Translations under genes and position numbers: made by a program
Assembly (NCBI RefSeq): GCF_004793545.1
Contig: NZ_SRYA01000041.1
Coordinates: 1 to 43,263 of the forward strand
Reading direction: 5' to 3'
DNA from: Petralouisia muris
GTDB lineage: Bacteria; Bacillota; Clostridia; Lachnospirales; Lachnospiraceae
Length of the DNA stretch: 43,263 bases
Part shown: piece by piece, positions 16,225-26,212 of the stretch
How positions within the stretch are numbered: position 1 is the stretch's first letter
Layout of the letters: each line of letters opens with the position of its first letter
The notes under the pieces: model-generated
The model's input: the letters and a program-made list of their open reading frames with translations, nothing else
What the model was told of the DNA's origin: nothing
The model's database searches: none

Positions 16225-18873
16225 ATGAGTAAAGAATTAGCCAAAACTTACGATCCAAAATCCATTGAAGACCGTCTCTACCGCAAATGGGAAGAGAATA
16301 AATATTTCCACGCTCAAGTGGACCGCAGCAAAAAGCCTTTCACCATTGTGATGCCTCCGCCCAATATTACCGGACAGCTTCATATGGGACACGCTCTGGA
16401 CAATACCATGCAGGATATTTTAATCCGTTACAAGAGGATGCAGGGCTACAATGCGCTGTGGCAGCCGGGGACGGATCACGCGTCTATTTCCACGGAAGTA
16501 AAGGTGATTGAATCCTTAAAGGCCCAGGGCATTGACAAGAAAGATCTGGGACGGGAAGGATTTTTAGAAAAAGTCTGGGAATGGAAGGAAGAATACGGCG
16601 GAAGGATTGTAAAACAGCTAAAAAAAATGGGTTCTTCCGCGGACTGGGACAGAGAGCGTTTTACCATGGACGAGGGATGCTCCCGGGCAGTGCAGGAAGT
16701 CTTCATCAAATTATATGAGAAGGGCCTGATTTACAAAGGCTCCCGGATTGTAAACTGGTGTCCGGTATGTAAGACCTCCATTTCTGACGCCGAGGTGGAG
16801 CATGAGGAACAGGACGGGTTTTTCTGGCATATTAATTATCCGGTAAAAGGAGAAGAGGGAAGGTTTGTGGAAATTGCCACTACCAGGCCGGAAACCTTGC
16901 TGGGGGATACGGCAGTGGCAGTGAATCCTGAGGATGAACGGTATCAGGATATTATCGGCAAGACGCTGATTATTCCACTGGTAGGCCGGGAGATTCCTGT
17001 AGTGGCTGACCACTATGTAGATAAGGAATTCGGAACCGGATGCGTAAAAATTACCCCGGCCCATGATCCCAATGACTTCGAGGTGGGCAAGCGCCATAAC
17101 CTGCCGGAAATCAATGTTTTGAATGATGACGCTACCGTCAATCAAAACGGAGGAAAATACGCAGGGATGGATCGTTACGAAGCCAGAAAACTTATGGTAA
17201 AGGAATTGGAGGAACAGGGACTCTTAGTAAAGGTGGTGCCCCACTCCCACAATGTGGGAACCCATGACCGCTGCAATACCACAGTGGAGCCTATGGTAAA
17301 ACAGCAGTGGTTTGTGAAGATGGATGAACTGATTCAGCCGGCGGCAGAGGCAGTCAGAAAAGGCGATATCAAACTTTTGCCGGAGCGGATGGAAAAGATA
17401 TATTTTAACTGGACAGATAACATCAGAGACTGGTGCATCTCCAGACAGCTCTGGTGGGGACATCGGATTCCGGCTTATTACTGCGCAGACTGCGGGGAGC
17501 TTGTGGTTGCCAGGGAAAATCCGGGAACATGCCCCAAATGCGGCTGCACCCATATGACGCAGGATGAGGATACTCTGGATACTTGGTTTTCTTCTGCATT
17601 GTGGCCTTTTTCCACTTTAGGCTGGCCGGATAAGACAGAGGAATTAGACTATTTCTATCCCAATGATGTGCTGGTAACTGGCTATGATATTATTTTCTTC
17701 TGGGTCATCCGCATGATTTTTTCCGGGTATGAGCAGATGGGCAGCAAGCCCTTCCACACAGTACTGTTTCATGGGTTGATCCGGGATTCCCAGGGCAGGA
17801 AGATGAGCAAGTCCCTGGGAAACGGAATTGATCCCCTGGAAGTCATTGAAAAATACGGCGCAGATGCGCTGCGTCTGACTTTGATTACTGGAAACGCACC
17901 AGGAAATGATATGCGATTTTATTGGGAGAGAGTGGAATCTTCCAGGAACTTTGCTAATAAAATATGGAATGCATCCCGTTTTATTATGATGAATCTGGAG
18001 GAAGGAAAGCTCAAAGAACCTGATTTGTCTGAGCTGGCAGTGGAAGATCAATGGATTTTATCCAAAGTGAACCAATTGGCGAAAGACGTTACGGAAAATA
18101 TGGATAAATTTGAGCTTGGAATTGCAGTTCAAAAAGTTTATGATTTTATCTGGGATGAATTCTGTGACTGGTATATAGAAATTGCCAAGACAAGAACCTT
18201 TAAGAAAGAAGAGAATCCGGAATCTGCCCAGGTGGCAATGTGGACCCTTAAGACGGTTCTGATTCAGGCATTGAAATTGCTGCACCCCTATATGCCGTTT
18301 ATTACGGAAGAGATTTTCTGCACGCTTCAGGAAGAAGAGGAAACCATTATGCTGTCTCAGTGGCCCCAGTACAGAGAAGATTGGAAGTTCTCAAAGGCGG
18401 AAGAGGCGCTGGAGCATGTAAAGGATCTGGTAAAAGGAATCCGCAATACAAGAGCGGAGATGGAAGTTCCCCCCAGTAAAAAGGCGAAAGTATTTATTGT
18501 AACGGAAGAGGCGGCTCTTTCCGATACCTTTGAAACCATGCAGAACGCTTACTGTATGTTAGCCGGAGCCAGTGAGATTCACGTGCAGCAAAACAGGGAC
18601 GGAATTGGGGAAGATGCGGTTTCTGTGGTAATCCCAGGGGCGGCAGTGTATCTGCCGCTGGAGGATCTGGTGGATTTTGAAAAGGAGAAGGAGCGTCTTC
18701 TCAAAGAAAAGGAGCGCCTTGGCAAGGAACTCGCCCGTTCCAGGGGCATGCTGTCAAATGAGAAGTTTATGAGCAAAGCGCCAAAAGAAAAAGTGCAGGA
18801 GGAAAAGGAGAAACTGGAAAAATATGAGAAAATGATGGCGCAGGTCCAGGAGCGTTTAGCGCAGATGTCCTAG
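16225..18873 (+). CDS. valS: Valine--tRNA ligase
   Basis: An 882-aa class I synthetase that charges tRNA-Val. It has the HIGH-type motif as [14 protein letters not shown] near residues 42-55 and KMSKS at 526-530 ([11 protein letters not shown]). A CP1 editing domain ([17 protein letters not shown]) lies between them. The anticodon-binding domain and a C-terminal coiled coil rich in K and E (about residues 810-880) complete the protein. AAGGAG precedes ATG 16225; the frame stays open to 16207, but that lies inside the terminator T-run. It is regulated by the upstream Val T-box. Confidence 0.97.
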   Translation: MSKELAKTYDPKSIEDRLYRKWEENKYFHAQVDRSKKPFTIVMPPPNITGQLHMGHALDNTMQDILIRYKRMQGYNALWQPGTDHASISTEVKVIESLKAQGIDKKDLGREGFLEKVWEWKEEYGGRIVKQLKKMGSSADWDRERFTMDEGCSRAVQEVFIKLYEKGLIYKGSRIVNWCPVCKTSISDAEVEHEEQDGFFWHINYPVKGEEGRFVEIATTRPETLLGDTAVAVNPEDERYQDIIGKTLIIPLVGREIPVVADHYVDKEFGTGCVKITPAHDPNDFEVGKRHNLPEINVLNDDATVNQNGGKYAGMDRYEARKLMVKELEEQGLLVKVVPHSHNVGTHDRCNTTVEPMVKQQWFVKMDELIQPAAEAVRKGDIKLLPERMEKIYFNWTDNIRDWCISRQLWWGHRIPAYYCADCGELVVARENPGTCPKCGCTHMTQDEDTLDTWFSSALWPFSTLGWPDKTEELDYFYPNDVLVTGYDIIFFWVIRMIFSGYEQMGSKPFHTVLFHGLIRDSQGRKMSKSLGNGIDPLEVIEKYGADALRLTLITGNAPGNDMRFYWERVESSRNFANKIWNASRFIMMNLEEGKLKEPDLSELAVEDQWILSKVNQLAKDVTENMDKFELGIAVQKVYDFIWDEFCDWYIEIAKTRTFKKEENPESAQVAMWTLKTVLIQALKLLHPYMPFITEEIFCTLQEEEETIMLSQWPQYREDWKFSKAEEALEHVKDLVKGIRNTRAEMEVPPSKKAKVFIVTEEAALSDTFETMQNAYCMLAGASEIHVQQNRDGIGEDAVSVVIPGAAVYLPLEDLVDFEKEKERLLKEKERLGKELARSRGMLSNEKFMSKAPKEKVQEEKEKLEKYEKMMAQVQERLAQMS

Positions 18874-18920
18874 AACTAAATTCCTGGGAAATATTTATTC
18901 CTGTATTTTGAATAAATATG

Positions 18921-18949
18921 TTGAAATAAGACGCAAAAATTGTTATTAT
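18921..18949 (+). promoter_or_regulatory. Promoter of the FapA-family gene
   Basis: TTGAAA, a 17-base spacer and TATTAT lie about 50 bases before the start codon at 19001. An AT-rich inverted repeat just upstream (AAATATTTATTC and GAATAAATAT, 18890-18919) may end valS transcription. Confidence 0.5.
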
Positions 18950-19000
18950 AGTATATATAACTTTATTTCGCAATAAATTCCAGGCAAGGGGGAATCTGTA

Positions 19001-20356
19001 ATGACAGCTTTAACGAAGAATGAACCGCAGGTAAGAGTCAGTCATGACAACATGCAGGCGTATCTATACTTACCGGATCCCGTATTGGAAACTTATGAAG
19101 AAAGTGATATCGATGAAGCGCTGCAGAAAAGCGGTGTAGTATATGGGGTTCTGAAAGATAAGATTCAGCAAATGATAGAGAGAAGAATGTACAATCGAGA
19201 AGTGCTGATTGCCCAGGGAGATATTCCTAAAGATGGCGTGAATGGTTACTATGAGTACAAATTTGACGTGAATTTCAGCAAGAAGCCGAAAGTGCGTCCT
19301 GACGGTTCCGTAGACTATTGGAGCATTAAAATGGTAGAAATTGTTACGGAAGGCCAGGAGATCGCAGTATATCATAAGTCAATTCCCGGGGAAGACGGAA
19401 TGACGGTAAAAGGAAGGCCGGTGCTGGCTAAGCGGGGAAGAGATCTGGTTCCGTTGCGGGGCAAAGGATTTGAGCGTTCCGAAGACGGTTTGAGTTATAC
19501 TTCGCTGATGGACGGCAAGATTGAGATGAATAATGATCGTATCACGATTTTGCCGGTATATGAGGTGAACGGCGATGTGGACCTTTCTATCGGGAACATT
19601 GATTTCCGCGGGGACGTGATTATTCATGGCGGCATATGCAGCGGAGTATCCGTGAAAGCTACCGGAACTATCACGGTGGACGGCGTTGTAGAAGGCGCAA
19701 AGATTGAAGCGGGTAGGGATATTGTACTTAGAAGCGGCGTAATGGGAGCCTCCAGGGCAGTCATTACCACAAGAGGAAACATTTCAGCAAAGTTTTTTGA
19801 GTATGCCAGAGTGCATGCCAATGGCTCTATCCAGGCGGATGTGTTTTTGAACTGCCAGGTATCCTGCGGGGAGAACATTCTGCTGGATGGGAAGAAAGCA
19901 AGCATTGTAGGCGGAGAAGTAGGTGCCATTCAGGGAATTGTGGTACATACGCTGGGCAGTGACGGGGAGGTCAGAACTCAGGTGAGAATCGGGAATGACG
20001 CCTCTGTGAGACGGCGGATTGGCGTACTGCGCAATAAGATTGAAGTAGAAAAGGCAAACCTTGAGAAAATTGAGGATGCCCTGAAGCTTCTGAAAGATTT
20101 AAAGAATGATCCCAGAAGGACAGATCTTCTGCGGGTGAAGATCCGGGATACGGCATTGCTGGCAGAGGATACCGCAGAGCTGGAGAAGCTGGAGGATCAG
20201 CTGGAACGGGCCAAGGGCGGCAGTATTCGAGTGAACGGTCATGTATATCCAGGAGTGCGGGTTGAGATTGACGATCTGGAGGTACATGTGAAGGAGGAGC
20301 AGATCCGTTTGGAATTTATCAGACAGATGGATAAGATTATTATGTGTTCTCTTTAG
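19001..20356 (+). CDS. FapA (DUF342) family protein
   Basis: A 451-aa member of the DUF342/FapA family. The N-terminal half carries YYEYKFDVNFSKKPKVRPDGSVD-like sequence. The middle is a right-handed beta-helix-like run of short glycine-rich repeats, for example GDVIIHGGICSGVSVKATG and its repeats (about residues 205-300). The C-terminus is a charged coiled coil (about 340-410). Family members are polymer- or envelope-associated in some bacteria, but no reaction is known. It is probably cytoplasmic since there is no signal peptide. AAGGGGG precedes the ATG, and the gene is a single unit ending at a clear terminator. Confidence 0.85.
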   Translation: MTALTKNEPQVRVSHDNMQAYLYLPDPVLETYEESDIDEALQKSGVVYGVLKDKIQQMIERRMYNREVLIAQGDIPKDGVNGYYEYKFDVNFSKKPKVRPDGSVDYWSIKMVEIVTEGQEIAVYHKSIPGEDGMTVKGRPVLAKRGRDLVPLRGKGFERSEDGLSYTSLMDGKIEMNNDRITILPVYEVNGDVDLSIGNIDFRGDVIIHGGICSGVSVKATGTITVDGVVEGAKIEAGRDIVLRSGVMGASRAVITTRGNISAKFFEYARVHANGSIQADVFLNCQVSCGENILLDGKKASIVGGEVGAIQGIVVHTLGSDGEVRTQVRIGNDASVRRRIGVLRNKIEVEKANLEKIEDALKLLKDLKNDPRRTDLLRVKIRDTALLAEDTAELEKLEDQLERAKGGSIRVNGHVYPGVRVEIDDLEVHVKEEQIRLEFIRQMDKIIMCSL

Positions 20357-20453
20357 TGCCCAGGTTAGTATAGCTGGAATATCATGCGGCGGATGTTAGG
20401 GAGACGCTGATATCAGCAGAATTGGGAACAACGATAGTTATGTTGCAGCATAC

Positions 20454-20487
20454 AGCAGCCATTTCTTGAAAGAGATGGCTGCTTTTT
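20454..20487 (+). terminator. Terminator of the FapA-family gene
   Basis: AGCAGCCAT (20454-20462), further matched by TCT/AGA inside the stem, pairs with ATGGCTGCT and is followed by TTTTT. The 20357-20632 gap otherwise shows only this element and a TATAAT at 20597 in front of folC. Confidence 0.85.
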
Positions 20488-20632
20488 AGAGCATGTTGGC
20501 TGCAGTAAGCGAGGGTACAAGCTGATTTCATCGATTATTGTCGAGCGAAAGTTTTGAAATATAGAAAAAATATCTGGATTTCAGGGATAGGCTATATTAT
20601 AATGGGTGGAGTACAAAGAGGTGCAGCCAGAA

Positions 20633-22039
20633 ATGAAAACTTATGAGGAAACAGTAAATGGGATTTTGGAAATTCCAAAGTTTACCAGTAAAAATACATT
20701 GGATCACACTAGAGAGTTTCTGGGCCGGCTGGGAAATCCCCAGAAAAGATTTAAGGTGATTCATGTGGCGGGAAGCAATGGAAAGGGCAGCGTATGCGCT
20801 TTTCTTGCCAGTGTGCTTCAGCAGGCCGGGAAGAAAACAGGACTTTTTACGTCTCCCCATCTGGTAAATATGGAAGAGCGGTTTCAGATTAATGGGAGGC
20901 CATGCAATCGGCAGGAATTTGTGCAGGCGGCAGAGAAGGCGGCAGCGGCAGCGGCAGGGATGGTGCAGGACGGCCTGCCTCATCCTACCTTTTTTGAATA
21001 TGTGTTTGCCGTGGGAATGGTGATTTTCGCAGCGCAGCAGGTAGAATATGCTGTACTGGAAACCGGAATGGGAGGAAGGCTGGATGCTACGAATATTACA
21101 GAGCATCCTTTGATTACTGTAATTACCTCTATCAGCCTGGAGCATACAGAAATTTTGGGTGATACATTAGAGAAAATTGCAGCGGAGAAGGCAGGAATTT
21201 TAAAGCCGTACGTTCCGGTGGCCTATGATGCTTCTGTGCTGGAGACGGCAGCTGTAATTGAAGAAAAAGCAGATGCTCTGCATTGCCGGAAATATCCGGT
21301 CAGGGCTGAGAAAATTAAAATTTTATTAAACACAGGAAAAAAGATTGATTTTTCTTATGATTCTGGTTATGATGTTACTGAACTTTCCATTCCTTTCGGA
21401 GCGCCGTATCAGGCAGGAAATGCAGCATTGGCGCTTACAGCATTGGAATATTTAAGGGAGACAGAGGGAATTTCAGAGCAGGCAGTCAGAGCCGGCATGG
21501 CCGGGGTAAGCTGGAAGGGCAGAATGCAGGAAGTGCAGCAGGACGTATATTTTGACGGAGCGCATAATCTGTCAGGAATTGAAAGATTTTTGGAAGCGGT
21601 GAGGCAGATTACAGAGGAATCTGCTGTTTTGCTGTTTTCTATGGTGAAGGAGAAGGATTATATTCATGCTGCCCAGCTGCTTTTGACAGAAGGAAGCTGG
21701 GAGGAAATTGTAATTACAACTGTCCCTGGAACACGGGGAGCTGCCTGCAGGGAGTTAGGCGATGCATTCCGGCAATTTGCCGGAGACAGCCGTGATGTTC
21801 CGGATACAGAGGATGGGCGAGAGCGTGTGGTAAGCAGCCCTGTTCCGTCAGCAGAGGGCGGTCAGAACCATTACGTCAAGAGGACAGGGACTGTAAAGAT
21901 CACAGAGATAGAGGATAGGAAGCAGGCATTTGCACATGCACTGGAAGCCAGAAAGCCAGGGCAGAAGCTTTTTTGTGCAGGGTCTTTGTATCTTATCGGT
22001 GAATTGGAGCAGATAACAGGAGGTATGCAGAATGATTAA
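20633..22039 (+). CDS. folC: Folylpolyglutamate synthase / dihydrofolate synthase
   Basis: A 468-aa Mur-ligase-type enzyme that adds glutamate to dihydropteroate and folates. It has the ATP loop VAGSNGKGSVCAF, TSPHLVNMEERF, ETGMGGRLDATN (folate and Mg site) and DGAHNLSG near the C-terminal domain. A low-similarity, charged insert sits near residues 380-410 (DVPDTEDGRERVVSS region) and makes the protein slightly long. GTG 20606 is in frame, but ATG 20633 has AGAGGTG at good spacing and matches the family N-terminus. The 3' end overlaps a 47-aa gene. Confidence 0.93.
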   Translation: MKTYEETVNGILEIPKFTSKNTLDHTREFLGRLGNPQKRFKVIHVAGSNGKGSVCAFLASVLQQAGKKTGLFTSPHLVNMEERFQINGRPCNRQEFVQAAEKAAAAAAGMVQDGLPHPTFFEYVFAVGMVIFAAQQVEYAVLETGMGGRLDATNITEHPLITVITSISLEHTEILGDTLEKIAAEKAGILKPYVPVAYDASVLETAAVIEEKADALHCRKYPVRAEKIKILLNTGKKIDFSYDSGYDVTELSIPFGAPYQAGNAALALTALEYLRETEGISEQAVRAGMAGVSWKGRMQEVQQDVYFDGAHNLSGIERFLEAVRQITEESAVLLFSMVKEKDYIHAAQLLLTEGSWEEIVITTVPGTRGAACRELGDAFRQFAGDSRDVPDTEDGRERVVSSPVPSAEGGQNHYVKRTGTVKITEIEDRKQAFAHALEARKPGQKLFCAGSLYLIGELEQITGGMQND

Positions 22040-22175
22040 TTTTGAAGAAGAATTGAAGAAATTTAAGCCCAGCCTGGAGGTAGAAGAGGCAGAGGACGCC
22101 ATATATGACAGGGATTTGACTGATATGACCGATATCATGCAGGAGATTCTCAGGGAAGCAAGGCAGCAGAGATAA
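22032..22175 (+). CDS. 47-aa acidic small protein overlapping folC
   Basis: This ORF begins MINFEEELKKFKPSLEVEEA and ends REARQQR, with stop TAA 22173-22175. GGAGGT (22019-22024) is ideally spaced before the ATG, which overlaps the last 8 bases of folC. It is highly charged and probably helical. I do not recognise the family. Strong translational signals and tight packing between folC and the TPR gene support it as a real gene in the same operon. Confidence 0.7.
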   Translation: MINFEEELKKFKPSLEVEEAEDAIYDRDLTDMTDIMQEILREARQQR

Positions 22176-22206
22176 GGAAATATATTGAAGATAAGAAAGG
22201 AACTCT

Positions 22207-23526
22207 ATGGATTCTTATAATAAAATTATTCGTGTGTCCAATGCATTGTATAATGATGGATTGGAAAAAGCAAAGGTGCGGGATTTGTCTGGTGCAATTC
22301 AGTCCCTTCGGAAGAGTCTGCAGTATTATAAAGCCAATACCCAGGCAAGGAATCTGCTGGGGCTGATTTATTACGAAATGGGAGAAGTGGTGGACGCATT
22401 AAGCGAGTGGGTCTTAAGCCGCAGCCTGGAGCCCAAAGGAAATCCTGCGGAAAAATATCTGGAAGAAATACAGTCGAACCGTTCCCAGTTAAATGCAGTC
22501 AATCAGACCATTAAGAAGTATAATCAGGCTCTTTTATACTGCCAGCAGGACAGCAGAGATCTCGCCATAATACAGTTAAAAAAAGTGCTTTCCATGAACC
22601 CGGGACTGGTGAAGGGATATCAGCTTCTGGCGCTGCTTTATATGGAGGAAGGCAAATACGAACTGGCTAGAAAAGAGTTATGGGCTGCTACGGAGATTGA
22701 CACGAATAACGGCACGACCCTTCGGTATCTTCGGGAAGTAAATATTTGTCTGCAGGAAAGCCACTCAAAGCTTGGGCGCAAGGAGAAAGAGGAGTCCGCT
22801 TCTTATCAGAGCGGCAATGATACCATTATACAGCCCACCAATTTCAAAGATAATTCAGCGGTTATGACCATTTTAAATCTTGTGATTGGCGTGGGAATCG
22901 GAGTGCTGATTACCTGTTTTCTGGTTATTCCCGGAATCCAGCAGAATGCTGTGTCCCAGGCTAAGAAGGCGGAGCTGGAGGCAAATGATTCTTTAACCAC
23001 CCGCAATCAGGAGATTAAGAGCCTGGAGAATCAGATTCAAGAATTGGAGAAACAGATCAAGGAGCAGGAGAATGATTCTAAGGACGCCCAGAAAATTGTG
23101 GACAGTTATGAACAGTTGATTGTGGCCTATGATGCCTTTGCCCAGCAGAATATTCAGGGGGCAGGAGATACCATTGCCAATGTGGATCCCAAGCTGCTGG
23201 GGACTCAGGCTAAGGCAATCTATGACAGTTTAAATACTCAGGTGAATGAACAGTATATCAATGCAGTTTATGCACAGGCAGAGCAGGATTACCGCAGCAA
23301 TCGTTTCCCGGAGGCTGTTACAGGTCTGGAAAAGGTAGTGCAGGCAGAAGAAGATTATAATGATGGATACGCCATTTATTATCTTGCCCAGTCTTACCGC
23401 CAGACCGGAGATATGGAGAATGCACAGAAGTATTATCAAAGAATGGTGGAGCTTCATCCGGGCACTTCCCGGGCCAGAAGGTCTCAGCAATATTTGGATG
23501 AAATGGCGGCACAGCAGCCGCAGTAA
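22207..23526 (+). CDS. Membrane-anchored TPR protein
   Basis: A 439-aa protein with an N-terminal block of TPR repeats (about residues 10-180, for example ARNLLGLIYYEMGEVVDALSEW). One transmembrane helix follows at about 220-243 (ILNLVIGVGIGVLITCFLVI), then a coiled coil (about 250-295). A C-terminal TPR pair (about 340-435) ends the protein. The topology would place the first TPR block in the cytoplasm and the coiled coil plus last TPRs outside. There is no signal peptidase site. A scaffold role is inference from domains. It is likely the last gene of the folC operon. Confidence 0.82.
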   Translation: MDSYNKIIRVSNALYNDGLEKAKVRDLSGAIQSLRKSLQYYKANTQARNLLGLIYYEMGEVVDALSEWVLSRSLEPKGNPAEKYLEEIQSNRSQLNAVNQTIKKYNQALLYCQQDSRDLAIIQLKKVLSMNPGLVKGYQLLALLYMEEGKYELARKELWAATEIDTNNGTTLRYLREVNICLQESHSKLGRKEKEESASYQSGNDTIIQPTNFKDNSAVMTILNLVIGVGIGVLITCFLVIPGIQQNAVSQAKKAELEANDSLTTRNQEIKSLENQIQELEKQIKEQENDSKDAQKIVDSYEQLIVAYDAFAQQNIQGAGDTIANVDPKLLGTQAKAIYDSLNTQVNEQYINAVYAQAEQDYRSNRFPEAVTGLEKVVQAEEDYNDGYAIYYLAQSYRQTGDMENAQKYYQRMVELHPGTSRARRSQQYLDEMAAQQPQ

Positions 23527-23609
23527 TGTCGGTTCTTATTAGAAATAGCACAGCAGCTGCAGGAATGCCTGCCTTTATCAGAAATGACTGTGCAGCAATA
23601 AAAATGAAT

Positions 23610-23637
23610 AGAGGATTATACAAAAGACGTCTGGAAT
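23610..23637 (+). promoter_or_regulatory. Sigma-H-like promoter of spoIIA
   Basis: AGAGGATTA (23610-23618), a 12-base spacer, three bases and GAAT (23634-23637) fit the RnAGGAwWW/RnnGAAT sigma-H pattern, except that the R position before GAAT is C. spoIIA is sigma-H dependent in Bacillus. The -10 falls in the loop of the preceding terminator. Confidence 0.5.
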
Positions 23638-23654
23638 ACAAGGCGTCTTTTTTT
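23622..23654 (+). terminator. Terminator between the TPR gene and spoIIA
   Basis: AAAAGACG (23622-23629) pairs perfectly with CGTCTTTT (23644-23651) and is followed by T residues. It separates the folC-TPR operon from spoIIA. Confidence 0.8.
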
Positions 23655-23684
23655 ATATCAAGGGAAGCGAAAGGAAGGAAAATT

Positions 23685-24002
23685 ATGGAGCACAGATTTG
23701 AAAAAGAGTATGGATGCCTTGTGATAAGGATGCCCAGAGAGCTGGATCATCATCAGGCGGAAATTTTAAAGGAGGAGGCAGATGGGCTGATTCTGAAATA
23801 TCCGGTGCGCAGCCTGGTATTTGATTTTGCAGATACCTGTTTTATGGACAGTTCCGGCATCGGAGTGGTGATTGGAAGATGCAAAAATGTGCGCTTTTCC
23901 GGCGGATATGTCAAGGCAGTTCATTTGAATCAGCAGATACAGCGGATTTTCAGGCTGTCTGGCCTGCAGAAAATTATGGAAGTGGAACAGGAAGAAGAAT
24001 AA
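23685..24002 (+). CDS. spoIIAA: Anti-sigma-F factor antagonist SpoIIAA
   Basis: A 105-aa STAS-domain protein. DSSGIGVVIGR is the conserved loop, and its first Ser (about residue 57-58) is the phosphorylation site in the family. Unphosphorylated SpoIIAA frees sigma-F from SpoIIAB in the forespore. The frame is open back to 23526, but AAGGAAGG before ATG 23685 and the family N-terminus (EHRFEKEYGCLVIR) fix the start. It is followed by spoIIAB after 10 bases. Confidence 0.95.
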   Translation: MEHRFEKEYGCLVIRMPRELDHHQAEILKEEADGLILKYPVRSLVFDFADTCFMDSSGIGVVIGRCKNVRFSGGYVKAVHLNQQIQRIFRLSGLQKIMEVEQEEE

Positions 24003-24012
24003 GGAGGATTCT

Positions 24013-24444
24013 ATGGAACAGGTAAAAAATGAAATGAAAATGGAATTTCTGGCATCTTCGATGAATGAGGGATTTGCCAGAATTACGGTGGGGGCCTTTG
24101 TAGCGGAGCTGAATCCGACGGTGGACGAGCTTGCGGACATTAAGACAGCCGTCAGCGAAGCGGTTACCAATTGTATTATCCACGGATATGAGCAGAAAGA
24201 GGGCAGCATCTGGATTCAGTGCAGTACGGATGAACAGCAGGTGGAAATTTCCGTAGTGGATACCGGAAAGGGAATCAGAGATGTGGAACAGGCCAGGGAG
24301 CCATTGTTTACCACGAAGCCTGAGCTGGAGCGGTCAGGCATGGGATTTGCATTTATGGAGGCGTTTATGGATGAGGTGGAAGTGGTCTCCCAGCCGGGCC
24401 AGGGAACCTGTGTTACCATGCGCAAAACCATTGGAAAAGGGTAG
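24013..24444 (+). CDS. spoIIAB: Anti-sigma-F factor SpoIIAB
   Basis: A 143-aa GHKL-type kinase and anti-sigma factor. It shows the N-box EAVTNCIIHGY (about residues 52-62), the ATP-lid motif DTGKGI, and GMGFAFMEAFMD near the C-terminus. It binds sigma-F and phosphorylates SpoIIAA. AAGGAGG stands before ATG 24013. It sits between spoIIAA and sigF, the usual three-gene order. Confidence 0.96.
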   Translation: MEQVKNEMKMEFLASSMNEGFARITVGAFVAELNPTVDELADIKTAVSEAVTNCIIHGYEQKEGSIWIQCSTDEQQVEISVVDTGKGIRDVEQAREPLFTTKPELERSGMGFAFMEAFMDEVEVVSQPGQGTCVTMRKTIGKG

Positions 24445-24452
24445 GACATGCT

Positions 24453-25175
24453 ATGCATGGGGAAGATATGCGTAGACTGCTAAAAGAGGCGCAGCAGGGA
24501 GACAGAGACGCAAGGGAACAGATGATTCAGAATAATATGGGGCTGGTCTGGAGCATTGTACATAGGTTTGCCAATCGGGGTTATGAATTGGAGGATTTAT
24601 TCCAGGTGGGAAGCATTGGGCTGATGAAGGCCGTTGACAACTTTGATCTGTCTTTTGAAGTAAAATTCTCTACCTATGCAGTTCCCATGATTACCGGGGA
24701 AATCAGGCGGTTTCTGCGTGATGACGGCATGATCAAGGTCAGCAGAAGCCTGAAGGAAAATGGCGCAAAGGTCAGACAGGCCAGGGAAAAGCTTCTGGCA
24801 GAGCTTGGACATGAACCTAATTTGCAGGAAATTTCAGATGAGACCGGATTTCCCAAAGAAGAGATTGTCATGGCGCTGGAGGCAAATGAAGAGGTGGAGT
24901 CTATTGATAAAACTTATAAGCCTGAGGAAGGAAAAGAGTCCTGCCTGGCAGACCGGATTCCCCAGAAAAAGGACAGCCATGAGGCGTTGCTGAATCATAT
25001 GCTGTTAGAGCAGCTTTTGGCGGAGCTTGGAGATACGGAGCGGCGACTGATTGAGCTTCGGTATTTTAAAGACAAAACCCAGACCCAGGTGGCCGGGGAG
25101 CTGGGCATCAGCCAGGTGCAGGTCAGCAGGTTGGAAAAACGGATTCTGCTGGGAATGCGGAATCGGATCAGGTAG
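24453..25175 (+). CDS. sigF: Forespore sigma factor SigF
   Basis: A 240-aa sigma-70-family factor, spoIIAC. Region 2 includes NMGLVWSIVHRF and EDLFQVGSIGLMKAVDNFD, with FSTYAVPMITGEIRRFLRDD at the -10-binding helix. Region 3 (GHEPNLQEISDETGF) and region 4 (KTQTQVAGELGISQVQVSRLEK) follow. It drives early forespore genes. It ends the operon; the next genes rightward are a carbohydrate cassette on the opposite strand, not spoVA. Confidence 0.96.
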   Translation: MHGEDMRRLLKEAQQGDRDAREQMIQNNMGLVWSIVHRFANRGYELEDLFQVGSIGLMKAVDNFDLSFEVKFSTYAVPMITGEIRRFLRDDGMIKVSRSLKENGAKVRQAREKLLAELGHEPNLQEISDETGFPKEEIVMALEANEEVESIDKTYKPEEGKESCLADRIPQKKDSHEALLNHMLLEQLLAELGDTERRLIELRYFKDKTQTQVAGELGISQVQVSRLEKRILLGMRNRIR

Positions 25176-25228
25176 GCCAAAGGGGCGCGCTGCCTGCAGC
25201 CAGGCACAGGATATCCGGAATAGGCAGT

Positions 25229-26086
25229 TTATGGCAGCTTGGAATGGGAATCAGGATATATTCTGTGCTTTTTCCGATATTCAGAAGGAGAAATATTAAA
25301 ATATTTTTTGAAACATTTCGTAAAAGAAAGCTGATCGTCAAAACCAAGAGAGCTGGCAATTACAGAGATATTTAATTCTGTTGTTGTCAGAAGACGGCCG
25401 GCTTTTTTTAGTTTTAAATTCATCAAATATTGCTTTGGCGATACGTCATATTTTTCATGAAAAATTCTGGTAAGGTAATTGGGGTGTACGCCATAAGCTT
25501 TTGCCACGTCCTGAAGCTTGATTTTTTCAGCGTAATTGTTGTCCAGGTAAAATTTGATTTCATCAGCAATAGAAATTTTACCCCAGCTGCTTTCCTGAAA
25601 GTGTACATCCTGAAAAATCATGGACATGATCTGGTAAAGAATTCCGTTTGCCCGAAAGTATTGGCTGGTGTCTGTCCCCTGAATCGAGAGGATATCAAAA
25701 ATATGTTCTTTATACTTCAAGGCGTCCAGATTATGTATGATGTAGATATCATCCGATGAGGTCATCAGCTGATACAAATACATCTGGGAATTGATTCCCA
25801 GAAAATTAATCCAGGCATAGTGCCAGGGATTTTCTCTGGAAGCTTCATAATAACAAACTTTTCCGGCAGGAATGAGGAAGGCGTCTCCGGCGTTTAAATG
25901 AAAAATATGCTCATTGATGTGTACTTCCCCCTTTCCGCAGAGCACAAAATGAATCATATGGTAAGAACGGATCTTGGGACCATAGCTGTAGCCGGGAGTG
26001 CATTCTTCATAACCAGCACTGTAGAGTGACAAATCTGAGTTTGACTTATACATGAGTGAATGGTGAGTCTCTTTATATTCTTTCAT
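25229..26086 (-). CDS. AraC-family regulator of the sugar cassette
   Basis: A 285-aa regulator with an N-terminal cupin-like sugar-binding domain (about residues 15-140; HINEHIFHLNAGDAFLIPAG). The C-terminal double helix-turn-helix (about 185-280) contains KLQDVAKAYGVHPNYLTRIF and ISVIASSLGFDDQLSFTKCF. It resembles the MsmR/RafR group that activates oligosaccharide operons. It is transcribed divergently from the GH32 gene, with a gap of about 125 bases that should hold both promoters. The scrB-side promoter has a TATAGT-like -10 and no good -35, as expected for an activated promoter. Confidence 0.9.
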   Translation of the reverse strand: MKEYKETHHSLMYKSNSDLSLYSAGYEECTPGYSYGPKIRSYHMIHFVLCGKGEVHINEHIFHLNAGDAFLIPAGKVCYYEASRENPWHYAWINFLGINSQMYLYQLMTSSDDIYIIHNLDALKYKEHIFDILSIQGTDTSQYFRANGILYQIMSMIFQDVHFQESSWGKISIADEIKFYLDNNYAEKIKLQDVAKAYGVHPNYLTRIFHEKYDVSPKQYLMNLKLKKAGRLLTTTELNISVIASSLGFDDQLSFTKCFKKYFNISPSEYRKKHRIYPDSHSKLP

Positions 26087-26212
26087 AAATCCATTGTATC
26101 ATAAAAAGTTAGTTTTTTCCATATTTTTTTCTCCTAATACCATAGAAATCAAAGCTGAAAAATTGTTTAATATAGTCATAAAGAACTGATGGGAAAGGAG
26201 AAAGGAGGAAAA

